A model generated the notes under the pieces. That model searched no databases. It had not been told where the DNA came from and saw only the letters and a program-made list of their open reading frames with translations. Shown in pieces: positions 35,501 to 43,823 of a DNA stretch of 64,000 bases. Within the stretch, counting starts at the first letter, position 1. Every line of letters starts with the position of its first letter. Made by a program: the position numbers and the translations under genes. This DNA is from JAUWKC01 sp035527845. GTDB taxonomy: Bacteria > Planctomycetota > Phycisphaerae > Sedimentisphaerales > Anaerobacaceae. Location of the stretch: positions 1 to 64,000 of the forward strand of contig DATKZT010000048.1 of assembly GCA_035527845.1 (NCBI GenBank). The letters run 5' to 3'.

Positions 35501-36206
35501 GCTCACGGTGGGCAGCGACGGCCTTATTTACGCCGCCGACAACGACGGCTGGCTCTGTGTTCTCGATTCCAACGGCAGCGAATTATCAAGGTTCTACAGC
35601 GGCGGCTGGCTAAATTGCCCCGTCATATCAGCGGACGATACGATAATCATCACCGATGTGAACAATACTGTCTGGGCAATCACAGGCGGGGATTGCGGGC
35701 AGGGCCCGTTCGCCTTGCATCGGCCGGAGGACCTCGACGGCAGCCTCTCGGTGGACTTCGGAGATTTTGCCCTGTTGGCGGCTGACTGGCTGGAGTCCAA
35801 CAGTCCATATATCGGCTGGCCTTATCCCTGGCCCCCCGATGAGTGGGCCGGCATATATTTCGCCGGCGACATTAACAGGAATCTCGATGTTGATTTCGCC
35901 GACCTGCGGATGCTTGCCGCCCGCTGGCTCGAACGCGAACTCGTAGACGAGCCGGGCTGCTGGAATCCTTCCGAGTGTGCGGGCCAAAGCCTCGGTGACG
36001 GAACGTGCGACGGGGTCATAGACTTCGAGGATTTGGGCCGGCTCAAAAGGGCCCTTCAAAGCTGCATGGGAAACCCGAATTACGACTGCTGCGCCGATTA
36101 CAATCACGACTGCTGCTGTGATTCTCTTGATATGGGTATTCTCAAGGCCAATTTCTTCACCTCCGGCTACACCCCGGCGACCGGAAATCAGGACTGTCTG
36201 CCTTAG
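32520..36206 (+). CDS. Secreted beta-helix / PQQ-type beta-propeller / dockerin protein
   Basis: 1228 residues. Signal peptide KKAVLFLTFVLLAVPCAG. Residues ~20-575 form a right-handed parallel beta-helix: the IQAAIDDSNNGDVIYVLPGT opening followed by many N-C-x-I/F-x-x-N-x-A/T rungs (e.g. PTITNCLITANT) ending in the SPCINAGD closure. Residues ~581-675 are an Ig-like module (VKPGGGEVWASGS...IHP). Residues ~686-1058 are a PQQ-like propeller with repeated GPDGTIYVGT and LYAID blades. The C-terminus (~1066-1228) carries dockerin-like DLDGSLSVDFGDFALLAADW, DINRNLDVDFADLRMLAARW and a third Cys-rich copy. Probably an exported surface protein; no catalytic site can be named. No cohesin is in the window. 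Confidence 0.88.
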   Translation: MKKAVLFLTFVLLAVPCAGEIIIVDDGGYGDFDNIQAAIDDSNNGDVIYVLPGTYTGPGNRDVNFAGRAVTVTGVEPQDPYIVAATVVDCEGAGRGFYFRSGEDANSVLAGLTITNGYAYDGAGIRCDNSSPTITNCLITANTTYGGGGGIYCYEGSPTIQDCVLSNNTGWSGGGICSDNSSPTITNCLITANTNYEGGGGGIYCYQGSPTIEDCLINNNTGSAMCCSQSNPTITNCIITGNTGSYGGGIDCYSSSPTIEYCTISNNTASRSGGGIYSANSHPVISNSLMSYNEASLGSGGAIYCPSEEEYTGSLNIADCIFIGNQAIGAGGAILGGLFPARITGCTFMWNVASADGGALCACEGLVSDCVFTANSAGAEGGAVDDCRADIINCVFNCNWAGGDGGAMYHFWSLDSLYVTNCTFSRNTSEGTGGAIYSEYDGYLKVTNCILWGNTDLTGTGGSGQIGGGPPDVQYSCIQDDDPNDANIPFGGADNNNIDDNPMFVREPNDGGDGWGDDPATPDVNEADNDDFGDLHLTRDSPCINAGDTSFWAEPNQVDIDGQPRVMGLVVDMGAYEFLQRVLLVVKPGGGEVWASGSLHEILWLSHVYEGNVDILFSVDDGNNWQSVEANAPDTSSYSWELPVEVDSNQCVITVVPSIPDPNVICIESGVFTIHPDSPGPPVASRWKSLGGDYDHRGLSENYGPELGCVKWTFETGGPIPASITIGAYDRVHVPCEDGRVYTLDANGALLWSYDANSAVLSAASVGPDGTIYVGTESGRLYAIDIDGNLRWTHDADGFIYSSPAVSPDGNTIYVCSSDGTLDALGRDGSELWTFQTKDTTGIGSSIFASPAVGPDGTVYVAAVRDPNLYALDPNGSIKWARNFEYLISPVVPEAGTYFGWALASPVVGPDGTIYQTLLYDPNLYAIDPNTGAILWSAQMGTYRPFGDSGGWSEPAVGPDGTIYVGSSDANLQAVDTNGAIKWITRLGWTTGVTLTVGSDGLIYAADNDGWLCVLDSNGSELSRFYSGGWLNCPVISADDTIIITDVNNTVWAITGGDCGQGPFALHRPEDLDGSLSVDFGDFALLAADWLESNSPYIGWPYPWPPDEWAGIYFAGDINRNLDVDFADLRMLAARWLERELVDEPGCWNPSECAGQSLGDGTCDGVIDFEDLGRLKRALQSCMGNPNYDCCADYNHDCCCDSLDMGILKANFFTSGYTPATGNQDCLP
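32901..33102 (+). repeat. Perfect 49-bp direct repeat within the beta-helix
   Basis: The same 49 bases occur at 32901-32949 and 33054-33102, exactly 153 bases (51 codons) apart, each encoding DNSSPTITNCLITANT. Perfect identity at silent positions shows a recent duplication or gene conversion of two helix rungs rather than selection on protein alone. Confidence 0.85.
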
Positions 36207-36254
36207 AACCGGCGAGCAAATCGCACGGTCATAGGCATATTTGAGAGGTCGAAT

Positions 36255-37214
36255 ATGAGACGTCATGCCAAAAGAAAAGCTCTTACAATGAGTGAGTTGC
36301 TGGCGGTAATTGCCGCGGCAACGCTTGTGGTTTTTGTTTTGATGCCCGGCCTGTACCGGTCGAGGCAGACGGCGATTCGCCTGCTCTGCCAGACTAATCT
36401 GGAGGGCATCGGCCGGGCGATGACCGCCTATGCCAACGATAACGCGGGGCGCTACCCACGGGCAGGCGGTGAGGGAAGCTACTGGACAGACGCCGGAAAA
36501 ATACAGAGTGCTTTCGCCATACTCTTCGAGGATGCCTTTGCGGGCCTGGTCATAGATCCGGAGACGGGCGAAGTAATCGTCCCGGGCGAAGCGACCATCA
36601 CGTCGAGCTTCTACCTGTTGGTGAAGCACTCAATGGCGAAGCCGAAGCAGTTCGTCTGCAAGGGCGATATCGGCGCCGTTGAATGGAGAATCAGCGAATA
36701 CTACCGTACCGTGGGCCCTGTTGGTATGGACATGAGGCGAGCCTGGGACTTCGGCGACGCCTCAAGATTCGGCGGCAGGAGCGGACCGCAGCTTCCATAC
36801 CCAGGCGAGATGGTAAGCTACAGCTACCATACGCCCTACTCGCTGGAGGGCAGTATCGAGACTTTCGTGATTACGGACCTTAGCAATCCGGCCAGTCCTG
36901 TTTGCGCGGACAGGAATCCCTACCTCGACAAGAACGCGCCGCCTCCTCCCGGCGACGCCAACGGCATCCGCAGCTACAACTCCGCTTCGCACTTGGGCTG
37001 GGGACAAAACGTCCTGTATAAGGACGGGCACGTCAAGTTCGAGACAAGCCCGATTGTGGGCATCGCCGGAGACAACATCTATACTTGCAGGTACACTGCC
37101 GCAGATGACCCCTCGCTCGGCGCCGGCCCGGTAGATGACGGCGACCCCGCTGCGCGCCCACTGAATGAAACCGACGCACTATTGCTCGGCGAGCGCAACG
37201 GCAGAACGCGGTAA
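36255..37214 (+). CDS. Type II secretion-like pseudopilin (planctomycete DUF1559-like type)
   Basis: 319 residues. The N-terminus has a short basic leader and a class III prepilin signal, RKALTMSELLAVIAAATLVV, with Glu at +5 relative to a probable Ala-Leu cleavage (Ala replaces the usual Gly). A helix QTNLEGIGRAMTAYANDNAGRYP follows, then a soluble domain ending in NVLYKDGHVKF, the DG-H/x motif found in the abundant planctomycete pseudopilin-like proteins. Anchored in the inner membrane as a pseudopilus-like subunit. It starts 48 bases after the beta-helix gene and is probably cotranscribed, but no prepilin peptidase or secretion ATPase is in the window. Confidence 0.85.
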   Translation: MRRHAKRKALTMSELLAVIAAATLVVFVLMPGLYRSRQTAIRLLCQTNLEGIGRAMTAYANDNAGRYPRAGGEGSYWTDAGKIQSAFAILFEDAFAGLVIDPETGEVIVPGEATITSSFYLLVKHSMAKPKQFVCKGDIGAVEWRISEYYRTVGPVGMDMRRAWDFGDASRFGGRSGPQLPYPGEMVSYSYHTPYSLEGSIETFVITDLSNPASPVCADRNPYLDKNAPPPPGDANGIRSYNSASHLGWGQNVLYKDGHVKFETSPIVGIAGDNIYTCRYTAADDPSLGAGPVDDGDPAARPLNETDALLLGERNGRTR

Positions 37215-37368
37215 CTGCCCCCCTTCCGCGACGGCCGCCCGGACCTTCTGCCTTTTACGGCATCTTCAGCAGGTCGAGGTCTTTGGAGCACTCGCGCATC
37301 TTACCGTGGTTCTTCCCCCGTATCCTGTCCATCCGCGTCGGGCCGCTCAGCGAACAACGGCTTCCACC

Positions 37369-38445
37369 TTAGTAGAACCCGCGACAATCAACGCTTAGCT
37401 TCCTGCCGCCTTTTATATTCACCCTGAACACATCGGTAAAGACCGCCACCTTATCACCTACCGGCGGCGGCGTTATCTCCAGCTCGAGCTTATAACGCCT
37501 GCCGACCTTCTCTTGACTGAGGACCTTGATGAAACCCTTATCGGAGGACGCCGATTCGATTTCGAAATCCTCGCCGTAATTGTTCAGCACCCAGAGACTT
37601 CTCGTCGTCGGCTTGCCGGCCTCAACATCGCGGACTATAATCGAAGACGGCTCGAGCGCGAATTCCGCCAACGCCGCAAAAGGAATTATCACACTGTCGC
37701 ATTGCGGATAAGTCAGGCCGATTCTGACATGACCGTTCAGATTCCTTTTGAGCTTCTCTATATCCACTCTCGGCTCGAGGACAAAACTCCTCGCTTCCGC
37801 CGACCGGTCAAAAGAGACGGAAATGCAGTTACCCGTTGACGCAAAGCTCTTGATGGAAAAAGCCTGATTATCAACACTGGCAAGCTTGATTTGCGGACAT
37901 GATGCATCTTCCTCTCCGAGCAGAAGCCGCAACTCCTCCGGTTCGACACGCACTTTCTCAACCAGCGTGGCTTTCGTCGTCAATTGAACCCTCGGAGACG
38001 ACTTGTCGTTGCTGTAAACGTGCTGGTACTTCGTCAGGCTCCCACGAAACCTGGACGCGTCAAACTCCACGACAACGATGCCCTGCTCGCCCGGAGCGTA
38101 TTCTTTCCTGCCCCCTTTCAGCGTCCCCCTGAAGCCGCAGCAGGTCTCGATTCTGTCAATCTTCAGCACGGCATCGCCGACGTTGGAAAAAGCAAACTCA
38201 CAAACCTGCTTCCTTTTTGAATCCAGCTCGCCACGATCGCAAATCACTTTTTCGAACGATATTTTCGGTCCGCCTTTGCCAATCTCGGGTTGAGCGGTCG
38301 CATTTTCCGCAGGACCGGCGGAAGGCTTGGGCAACACTGGGACGGGCTTAGAACCTCCCGATACTTGAACGTGTTCGGCGCAACCAATCAGGCTCAACGT
38401 GACAGTACTGATTACAGCAAAAACCAGAATCCGGCCGCGTTCCAT
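37369..38445 (-). CDS. DUF1573 lipoprotein
   Basis: 358 residues. Lipobox LSLIGC (Cys at about residue 22) marks lipid anchoring, followed by a Pro/Gly-rich linker. Residues ~62-160 match DUF1573: FEKVICDRGELDSKRKQVCE, FSNVGDAVLKIDRIETCCG, the Ig-like fold with a conserved CG pair that is widespread in planctomycetes. Two further Ig-like stretches follow (about 165-260 and 265-357), with PSSIIVRDVEAGKPTTRSLW in the last. Function unknown; these domains often act as extracellular adhesion or assembly modules. Convergent with the pseudopilin gene, with its own possible promoter. Confidence 0.85.
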   Translation of the reverse strand: MERGRILVFAVISTVTLSLIGCAEHVQVSGGSKPVPVLPKPSAGPAENATAQPEIGKGGPKISFEKVICDRGELDSKRKQVCEFAFSNVGDAVLKIDRIETCCGFRGTLKGGRKEYAPGEQGIVVVEFDASRFRGSLTKYQHVYSNDKSSPRVQLTTKATLVEKVRVEPEELRLLLGEEDASCPQIKLASVDNQAFSIKSFASTGNCISVSFDRSAEARSFVLEPRVDIEKLKRNLNGHVRIGLTYPQCDSVIIPFAALAEFALEPSSIIVRDVEAGKPTTRSLWVLNNYGEDFEIESASSDKGFIKVLSQEKVGRRYKLELEITPPPVGDKVAVFTDVFRVNIKGGRKLSVDCRGFY

Positions 38446-38492
38446 ATAGCGCCTCCCGTAATCACCGACCCAAAATGACCGATTTATCCATA

Positions 38493-38520
38493 CCTATAAA
38501 CACAACTCACCTTTTGACAA
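38493..38520 (-). promoter_or_regulatory. Possible sigma70 promoter for DUF1573 gene
   Basis: Minus strand TTGTCA (38520-38515), 16 bases, TATAGG (38498-38493), 48 bases ahead of the ATG at 38445. The -10 is only a partial match. Confidence 0.45.
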
Positions 38521-38557
38521 GGTATTATGCGCCATAAAGACAATAGTAAAATCAGCC

Positions 38558-38614
38558 ATCCGCCAACGGCGGATTCGACAATTCTTGTCCGCCATAGCTT
38601 TATGCGAAGGCGGA
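38558..38614. repeat. Two GGCGGA/TCCGCC hairpins (REP-like)
   Basis: ATCCGCC-AAC-GGCGGAT at 38558-38574 is a perfect 7-base stem with a 3-base loop. TCCGCC...GGCGGA at 38588-38614 closes a 15-base loop (ATAGCTTTATGCGAA). The two share the same stem sequence, so they look like a paired extragenic palindromic element. Confidence 0.65.
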
Positions 38615-39197
38615 TTGCATTTTACACTTTGATTTTTGCGTTTTTTTCAAACTAACCTGTTACCGGGTTCATACGAGAATCAGCTTAACAGAAAAGACAT
38701 TCGCAGGCAACCGGCTTCGTGCTTTGGGTTAGAACAGAGAGGCGGGACAATTTGCACGATGTATAGTCAAACGCCAGACAACCCCGTGACAAATCATGGG
38801 GCCGTCCACCCGGGTGCCCGCGACGTCAGGGGAGACCCTCATCCTCCACCGGCGGCATGAGCACACAGCTTGGTTAAAGACAAACGCTTACAGCAAGCCT
38901 CATATCCGGTTCTGTAAGCTCTTTGGGGACGATGCCGCGGGCCCCCGTCCGGGAAACGGCGTCGCCGGCCAAAATCATTGATGCCGCTACGGGTTTTATC
39001 TGGCCGGCTGGGGCTACGGAGCCGATATTCTAAAATATGCTGTTTGACAACCTATCGCAGCCGGATTTTGCGACTCTTTGGCGGGTATGTCCAAATGCCT
39101 CTGTCCGCATCTGAAAATCCGCAAAACCGGCGCCCTTGCAAAACAGCCGCACAGTTAGTACCATAACGCCAACAACGCTGAGTTTACGGAGCAGATT

Positions 39198-40175
39198 ATG
39201 GGCAGCCAAAGTACCGATTTGTCGGTGGTGGTACCATTGCTTGACGAGCAGGATAACATCACTGCGCTCTACGAACAAATCACCCAAACCTTGGCCGGCA
39301 AATATGACTACGAGATAATATTCATCGACGACGGCAGCACCGACCGCAGCTTTGCGGTATTAGCCCAATTGCAGCAGAGCGACCCAAGAATGCGCGTCAT
39401 CCGCTTTCGCAAGAACTTCGGCCAGACGGCGGCACTAAGCGCCGGGTTCGCCCACGCCCGCGGCAAAGTGATAGTCGCCCTCGACGCGGACCTGCAGAAC
39501 GACCCCGCAGACATCCCCAAAATGGTTGCTAAACTCAATGAAGGATTTGACGTCGTGAGCGGCTGGAGAAAAAAGAGACACGACCACGCCATTACCAGGC
39601 TCGTGCCCTCCGTAGCCGCCAACTGGCTGATTGCGAGGATTACAGGCGTCAGGCTCCACGACTTCGGCTGCACGCTCAAGGCCTACCGCAGAGAGGTGCT
39701 GGCCGAGACAAAGCTCTACGGCGAAATGCACCGCTTCATACCCGCTCTGGCAAGCTGGAGCGGCGCCACCATCGCCGAGATAGTCGTCAACCACAGGCCC
39801 CGAATCGCCGGCGCCGCCAAGTACGGCCTGGGACGGACAGTGAAGGTAATACTGGATCTGATCACCGTCAAGTTCCTCGGCTCATTCTCCACCAAGCCGA
39901 TTTACATCTTTGGCGGTCTCGGCTTGGTATGCGCATTTGGGGCGATATTGGCCGGACTGGCTGTGCTCTATCAGAAATTCATCTCCGCTTCGCGTCTTCC
40001 AATGAACAGAAACCCGCTGCTGGTGCTCACCGCAATGCTGGTAACAGCCACTATTCAGCTCATTCTGATGGGCCTGCTCGCCGAACTGATGGTGCGGACG
40101 TACCACGAGTCACAGAATCGGCCGACCTACGTAATTAAGGAAATACTGGAATCGCCGGAGATATCTCAAACCTGA
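39198..40175 (+). CDS. GT2 polyprenyl-phosphate sugar transferase (DPM/ArnC-like)
   Basis: 325 residues. LSVVVPLLDEQDNITALYEQ, the UDP-sugar binding EIIFIDDGSTDRS and VALDADLQNDPADIPKMV (DxD-type metal motif) define the GT2 domain (about 1-235); two C-terminal membrane helices (about 235-260 and 275-300) match the undecaprenyl-phosphate glycosyltransferases such as ArnC and GtrB. It would make the lipid-linked sugar used by the GT39-like genes that follow. A Shine-Dalgarno-like GGAG lies about eight bases ahead of the ATG. First gene of the plus-strand cluster 39.2-46.7 kb. Confidence 0.92.
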   Translation: MGSQSTDLSVVVPLLDEQDNITALYEQITQTLAGKYDYEIIFIDDGSTDRSFAVLAQLQQSDPRMRVIRFRKNFGQTAALSAGFAHARGKVIVALDADLQNDPADIPKMVAKLNEGFDVVSGWRKKRHDHAITRLVPSVAANWLIARITGVRLHDFGCTLKAYRREVLAETKLYGEMHRFIPALASWSGATIAEIVVNHRPRIAGAAKYGLGRTVKVILDLITVKFLGSFSTKPIYIFGGLGLVCAFGAILAGLAVLYQKFISASRLPMNRNPLLVLTAMLVTATIQLILMGLLAELMVRTYHESQNRPTYVIKEILESPEISQT

Positions 40176-40221
40176 AAAAAGGGCATCCTGGAGATCCCTC
40201 CGCTGTTTCGGAGACGAACAG

Positions 40222-42411
40222 ATGAGTAAAGCCGACCACAGGAAAAGGCACTCGGCAAGACATACCAAGCCACAGAATCAGAAAACAGCCGGGCCCGCCG
40301 AGCGGCCAAAGAGCAGTCAAGTGCTGATTATTCTGGCAATAGTGGTGCTGGCGGGAATCCCATTTTATCTCGGCAAGTACTTCGAGTTGAACTTCCCGGA
40401 CCCCTATGACAGCGGCTCTTACGCATATTCGGCGGCACACATCCTCCTCGCGCACGCCAAAATTGGGGTTGACGAAAAGGCCAGCGCCCAGATCGGAACT
40501 TTGATGGTTAACCTGCTGGGGGTGTGGGCAAGCGGGGAATTCAGCGAGACAGGCCCCAAGGTCATGCAGATGCTTTTTCAGGCGGCCGCTTTGGTGCTCA
40601 TGTTCATCGCCATGCGAAAACTCTTCGGCGTACTGCCGGCGGCGGTGGGGGTCATCGTGGCTTCGCTCTATCTTTCATCGCCCCTGATCGCCAAATTCGG
40701 CAATGTCAAGGAACAGCACATGATCGCCTTTATGGTGATAGGCGCAAGCTGTTTCATCCTCCATCAACTGGGCGGAAAATGGTGGTGGGCGGTGCTGGCC
40801 GGGGCATTTGTGAGCTGGGCGCCCCTGTTTAAGGCCACCGGGACCTCGGTAGTCGGGGCGATGGGGCTTTTCGTGATTGCCCAGCCCTTTCTCAAACACA
40901 GAACCTTTCGGCAAACAGGTGTCGATATCCTGCTGCTGTTGGCCGGTGTGGTCGCTGCCATTGGCCCTTTGTACGTCTGGATACTGGTGTGGAACGTCCA
41001 GTTGAGTCTGCCCTATTCTTTCGTCTGGCAGACGTTGGGCAAGTTTCTCCCGGCCGGCGGTGCGGCCGCCGGCGCCGCCGCTGCGCCGGCAAAGGCAGCA
41101 TCGGATTACCTGGGCGAGGGCCGAAAGCTCGTACCTTTTTCCGACCAGTGGCCCAAAGTCATAAGGTTCTACTGTGTGCTCATACTGCCCATCGCCCTTT
41201 CCGTCGGCGCGATTGGCGCACGAATACTGCGTATGATTGCATCGGCGGTCGCACCGGAAAAAACAAAGGCGAACAAATACGACCGATTCGTCCTTTTGCT
41301 TGCTGTGTGGTGGCTGCTGGATATGGCATTCGTGTGGATAAGCCCGCGGTCATACGAGCAGTATTACCTGCCTCTTACCGCCTCCGGGGCTATGCTCGGC
41401 GGATATTTCATCGCACTGTATCGTGACCGCTGGTCAAGGAAACCTGTCATGCCGACGAGGGACATCTTTGCCCTGCTTGACTTCGTGTTCCTGGCGGCAT
41501 GGGTAATTGCGGCTTGGCTGGTCGTGCGGCTAAGCTTCCGGGTTCTCGTCAAAGCATCCGATGCAAACGGTATGTACGGGGACTATCGCACGATTCTCAG
41601 TGCTGGCGTTATTATTCTTGGACTGGGTTTGATAGGCATGTTGGGAGACCGGCTTTCAAAAACTGCCAACAAATTCAGGTGGGGTCTGATAGGTGCTTTG
41701 GGTCTGGTCTGTATGGCAATAATGTCGTGGCATATATTCTTCGGGGTCGAAACCAGTCCCTTCTCGGGCCAGCCGTACGGAAGACCGAACAGGGGCTACG
41801 TACAAAAGTACGATGAGATATCCGCCCGCGTCAGGAGCGACGGGAAAGGGCCATGGGAGCAAGTGGGTGAGTATATACGCCTGCACTCCGACCCGACCGA
41901 CAAGATGTACGTGTGGGGCTGGTACCCGGGGATATACGTCAGTGCCCAGAGGTTCAGCTCCGCCTCCAAGTGTGTAATGATGCCGCGACCCGCACCGGCC
42001 GTGCTGGCCGAGATGGTGGCCGAACTATTGGCCGAATTCGAAAAGGAAAAACCCAAATTCATTGTCGATTCGCGCAAACGCCACGTCCCTATGGAAAGAC
42101 CTCCTTATGAACTGTGGCCGATAGTGCCAAAAGGACTCGCGGGGATGAACAGAACCTGGTTCCTGCCCGTTAACAGGGACGTAATTGCCGGGTACGACGA
42201 GATGTACAGTGCCGACCTTCGCAAGCGCTTCGGCGACGACGAAGCCGACCGGTATATGGCGCTGGCGCCGCTTAGAAAGTTCGTTATGGAAAACTACGAG
42301 ATTGTGGAGCCTCTGCAATATTTTCCCACGCCGGGCTGGCAGCGACTCCTTCATAATATCTTTTACGAGCACGTACTATTTCGCTTGAAAAATCCCGACA
42401 AAACACAATGA
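40222..42411 (+). CDS. GT39/ArnT-like large membrane glycosyltransferase
   Basis: 729 residues. A basic hydrophilic N-terminus (~35 residues), one membrane helix, then LNFPDPYDSGSYAYSAAH, the acidic first loop of GT-C enzymes, followed by about eleven more helices and a ~200-residue C-terminal soluble region (YDEISARVRSDGKGPWEQVG, then MYVWGWYPGIYVS). It would transfer a polyprenyl-phosphate sugar outside the membrane. A 34-residue stretch rich in Ala/Gly (GGAAAGAAAAPAKAAS) is a probable loop. It lies 46 bases after the GT2 gene, its likely donor supplier. Confidence 0.8.
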   Translation: MSKADHRKRHSARHTKPQNQKTAGPAERPKSSQVLIILAIVVLAGIPFYLGKYFELNFPDPYDSGSYAYSAAHILLAHAKIGVDEKASAQIGTLMVNLLGVWASGEFSETGPKVMQMLFQAAALVLMFIAMRKLFGVLPAAVGVIVASLYLSSPLIAKFGNVKEQHMIAFMVIGASCFILHQLGGKWWWAVLAGAFVSWAPLFKATGTSVVGAMGLFVIAQPFLKHRTFRQTGVDILLLLAGVVAAIGPLYVWILVWNVQLSLPYSFVWQTLGKFLPAGGAAAGAAAAPAKAASDYLGEGRKLVPFSDQWPKVIRFYCVLILPIALSVGAIGARILRMIASAVAPEKTKANKYDRFVLLLAVWWLLDMAFVWISPRSYEQYYLPLTASGAMLGGYFIALYRDRWSRKPVMPTRDIFALLDFVFLAAWVIAAWLVVRLSFRVLVKASDANGMYGDYRTILSAGVIILGLGLIGMLGDRLSKTANKFRWGLIGALGLVCMAIMSWHIFFGVETSPFSGQPYGRPNRGYVQKYDEISARVRSDGKGPWEQVGEYIRLHSDPTDKMYVWGWYPGIYVSAQRFSSASKCVMMPRPAPAVLAEMVAELLAEFEKEKPKFIVDSRKRHVPMERPPYELWPIVPKGLAGMNRTWFLPVNRDVIAGYDEMYSADLRKRFGDDEADRYMALAPLRKFVMENYEIVEPLQYFPTPGWQRLLHNIFYEHVLFRLKNPDKTQ

Positions 42412-42464
42412 ATTAGACATCAGACCTGGCATACAAGCGCCAATTAGCGAAGGAAAACCGTCTG

Positions 42465-43823
42465 GTGAACAGCTATAACCGCAAGTGCCATGTCGTCATC
42501 GTCGGAGCCGGATTTACCGGACTGGCGGCGGCCTATGAGATTGCACGCGAGAATATTGCCGTTACCGTACTTGAGAAAAGCCCCGACATTGGAGGGCTGG
42601 CATCCAGCTTCAGGACAAGAGGACAGCAGTTGGAGGCTTTTTACCATCATTGGTTCAAGAGTGACCGCCACGTGATGGATTTAGTCAACAGCCTTGGTTG
42701 TCAGAGCCAGCTTCTCTCGATACCCACAAAGACAGGGGTCTGCTTTCGGAACACATTCTTCAAATTGTCGAGCCCTCTTGATGTCCTGCGATTCAAACCG
42801 CTGGGCCTGTTGGACCGTGTCCGGCTTGGGCTGATGGTTCTTAAGGGGCGACGCGTAAAAGACTGGAGGCGATTGGAATCGGTAACCGCTCAGGAATGGA
42901 TACCAAAGCTGTGCGGCAGGAAGGTTTATGAGGTGGTCTGGGCGCCGCTTTTGCGCGGCAAGTTCGGACCTTTTGCTCAGACAGTATCGGCAGTTTGGTT
43001 CTGGAACAAACTCTTATTGCGCGGCGGCAGCCGCGACCGTGCCGGCAATGAGGTACTGATCTATTACCGAGGAGGGTTTGCTGCTTTGCTGGAGAAAATA
43101 GCGCATGAAATCACCTCTCTGGGAGGGACAATCAAGCTCCAAGAACCTGCCGAGAAGTTGATTGTGCAGAATGGCTGTGTTCGGGCAGTTCAAACACCGC
43201 AGGGCCTGATAGAAGCCGACGCAGTCATTGCAACACCTGCGCTGCCGGTCATCGCGGACTTGCTCGAGGGTAATGCATCCGAAGAATACCTCGTTGAGCT
43301 GCGAGCAGTCAAGTATCTGGCCAATCTATGTCTGGTATTGGAGCTCTCGCACAGGCTTTCAGATATCTACTGGATCAATGTGCTCGACCCCGATTTTCCC
43401 TTTGTCGGCGTGATCGAGCACACAAACCTGGTTCCCGCCGAAACCTACGGGGGCAGCCACATTGTATATCTGTCCAAATATCTTCCGGAGACGGCGGAAT
43501 TGTATCGGATGGAAGAAAATCAGATTTTCGAGTTTTCCCTGCCGTTCATTGAGCGCATGTTTCCGAGGTTCGACCAGGCATGGGTCGAACGTTATCAGGT
43601 ATTCAGGACGCCCTACGCGCAGCCCGTCGTGGAGTGTAACTACAGTCGAAGCATCCCCTCAAGCGAGACCCCGATAAAGGGGCTCTATATCGCCAGCATG
43701 GCGCAGATATATCCCGAGGATCGAGGCACCAACTACGCAGCCCGTGAAGGGACGCGCATCGGCCGGCTGGTGACAAATCAAATCAGGCATAATAACCCGA
43801 CATGTTCAAGGGTGGAAAAGTGA
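42465..43823 (+). CDS. FAD-dependent oxidoreductase (amine oxidase/UGM-like fold)
   Basis: 452 residues from a GTG start with AAGGAAAA ahead. The dinucleotide-binding VVIVGAGFTGLAAAYEIARE and the second FAD motif VTVLEKSPDIGGLASSF are near the N-terminus, and YPEDRGTNYAAREGTRIGR near the C-terminus completes the FAD site. The middle matches the flavin amine oxidase / protoporphyrinogen-oxidase-like family often seen beside glycosyltransferases. Possible roles: oxidation of a lipid carrier, polyprenyl or sugar; the substrate is not visible. Overlaps the next gene by 22 bases. Confidence 0.85.
   Translation: MNSYNRKCHVVIVGAGFTGLAAAYEIARENIAVTVLEKSPDIGGLASSFRTRGQQLEAFYHHWFKSDRHVMDLVNSLGCQSQLLSIPTKTGVCFRNTFFKLSSPLDVLRFKPLGLLDRVRLGLMVLKGRRVKDWRRLESVTAQEWIPKLCGRKVYEVVWAPLLRGKFGPFAQTVSAVWFWNKLLLRGGSRDRAGNEVLIYYRGGFAALLEKIAHEITSLGGTIKLQEPAEKLIVQNGCVRAVQTPQGLIEADAVIATPALPVIADLLEGNASEEYLVELRAVKYLANLCLVLELSHRLSDIYWINVLDPDFPFVGVIEHTNLVPAETYGGSHIVYLSKYLPETAELYRMEENQIFEFSLPFIERMFPRFDQAWVERYQVFRTPYAQPVVECNYSRSIPSSETPIKGLYIASMAQIYPEDRGTNYAAREGTRIGRLVTNQIRHNNPTCSRVEK

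Larger units (their letters stand above)
38446..39197. other. Intergenic region, 752 bases
   Basis: Separates the divergent DUF1573 and GT2 genes. It contains the DUF1573 promoter candidate and two GGCGGA-type hairpins near the left side, both listed. The stretch 38780-39000 is GC-rich with several short self-complementary runs, but I could not match it to any RNA family, and short ORFs there look random. No convincing promoter for the GT2 gene was found. Confidence 0.45.

Noticed and set aside
38780..39000. Structured RNA (riboswitch, RNase P or tmRNA) in the GC-rich intergenic stretch
   Set aside because: Several short hairpins can be drawn, but none of the conserved sequence signatures of those RNAs was found.
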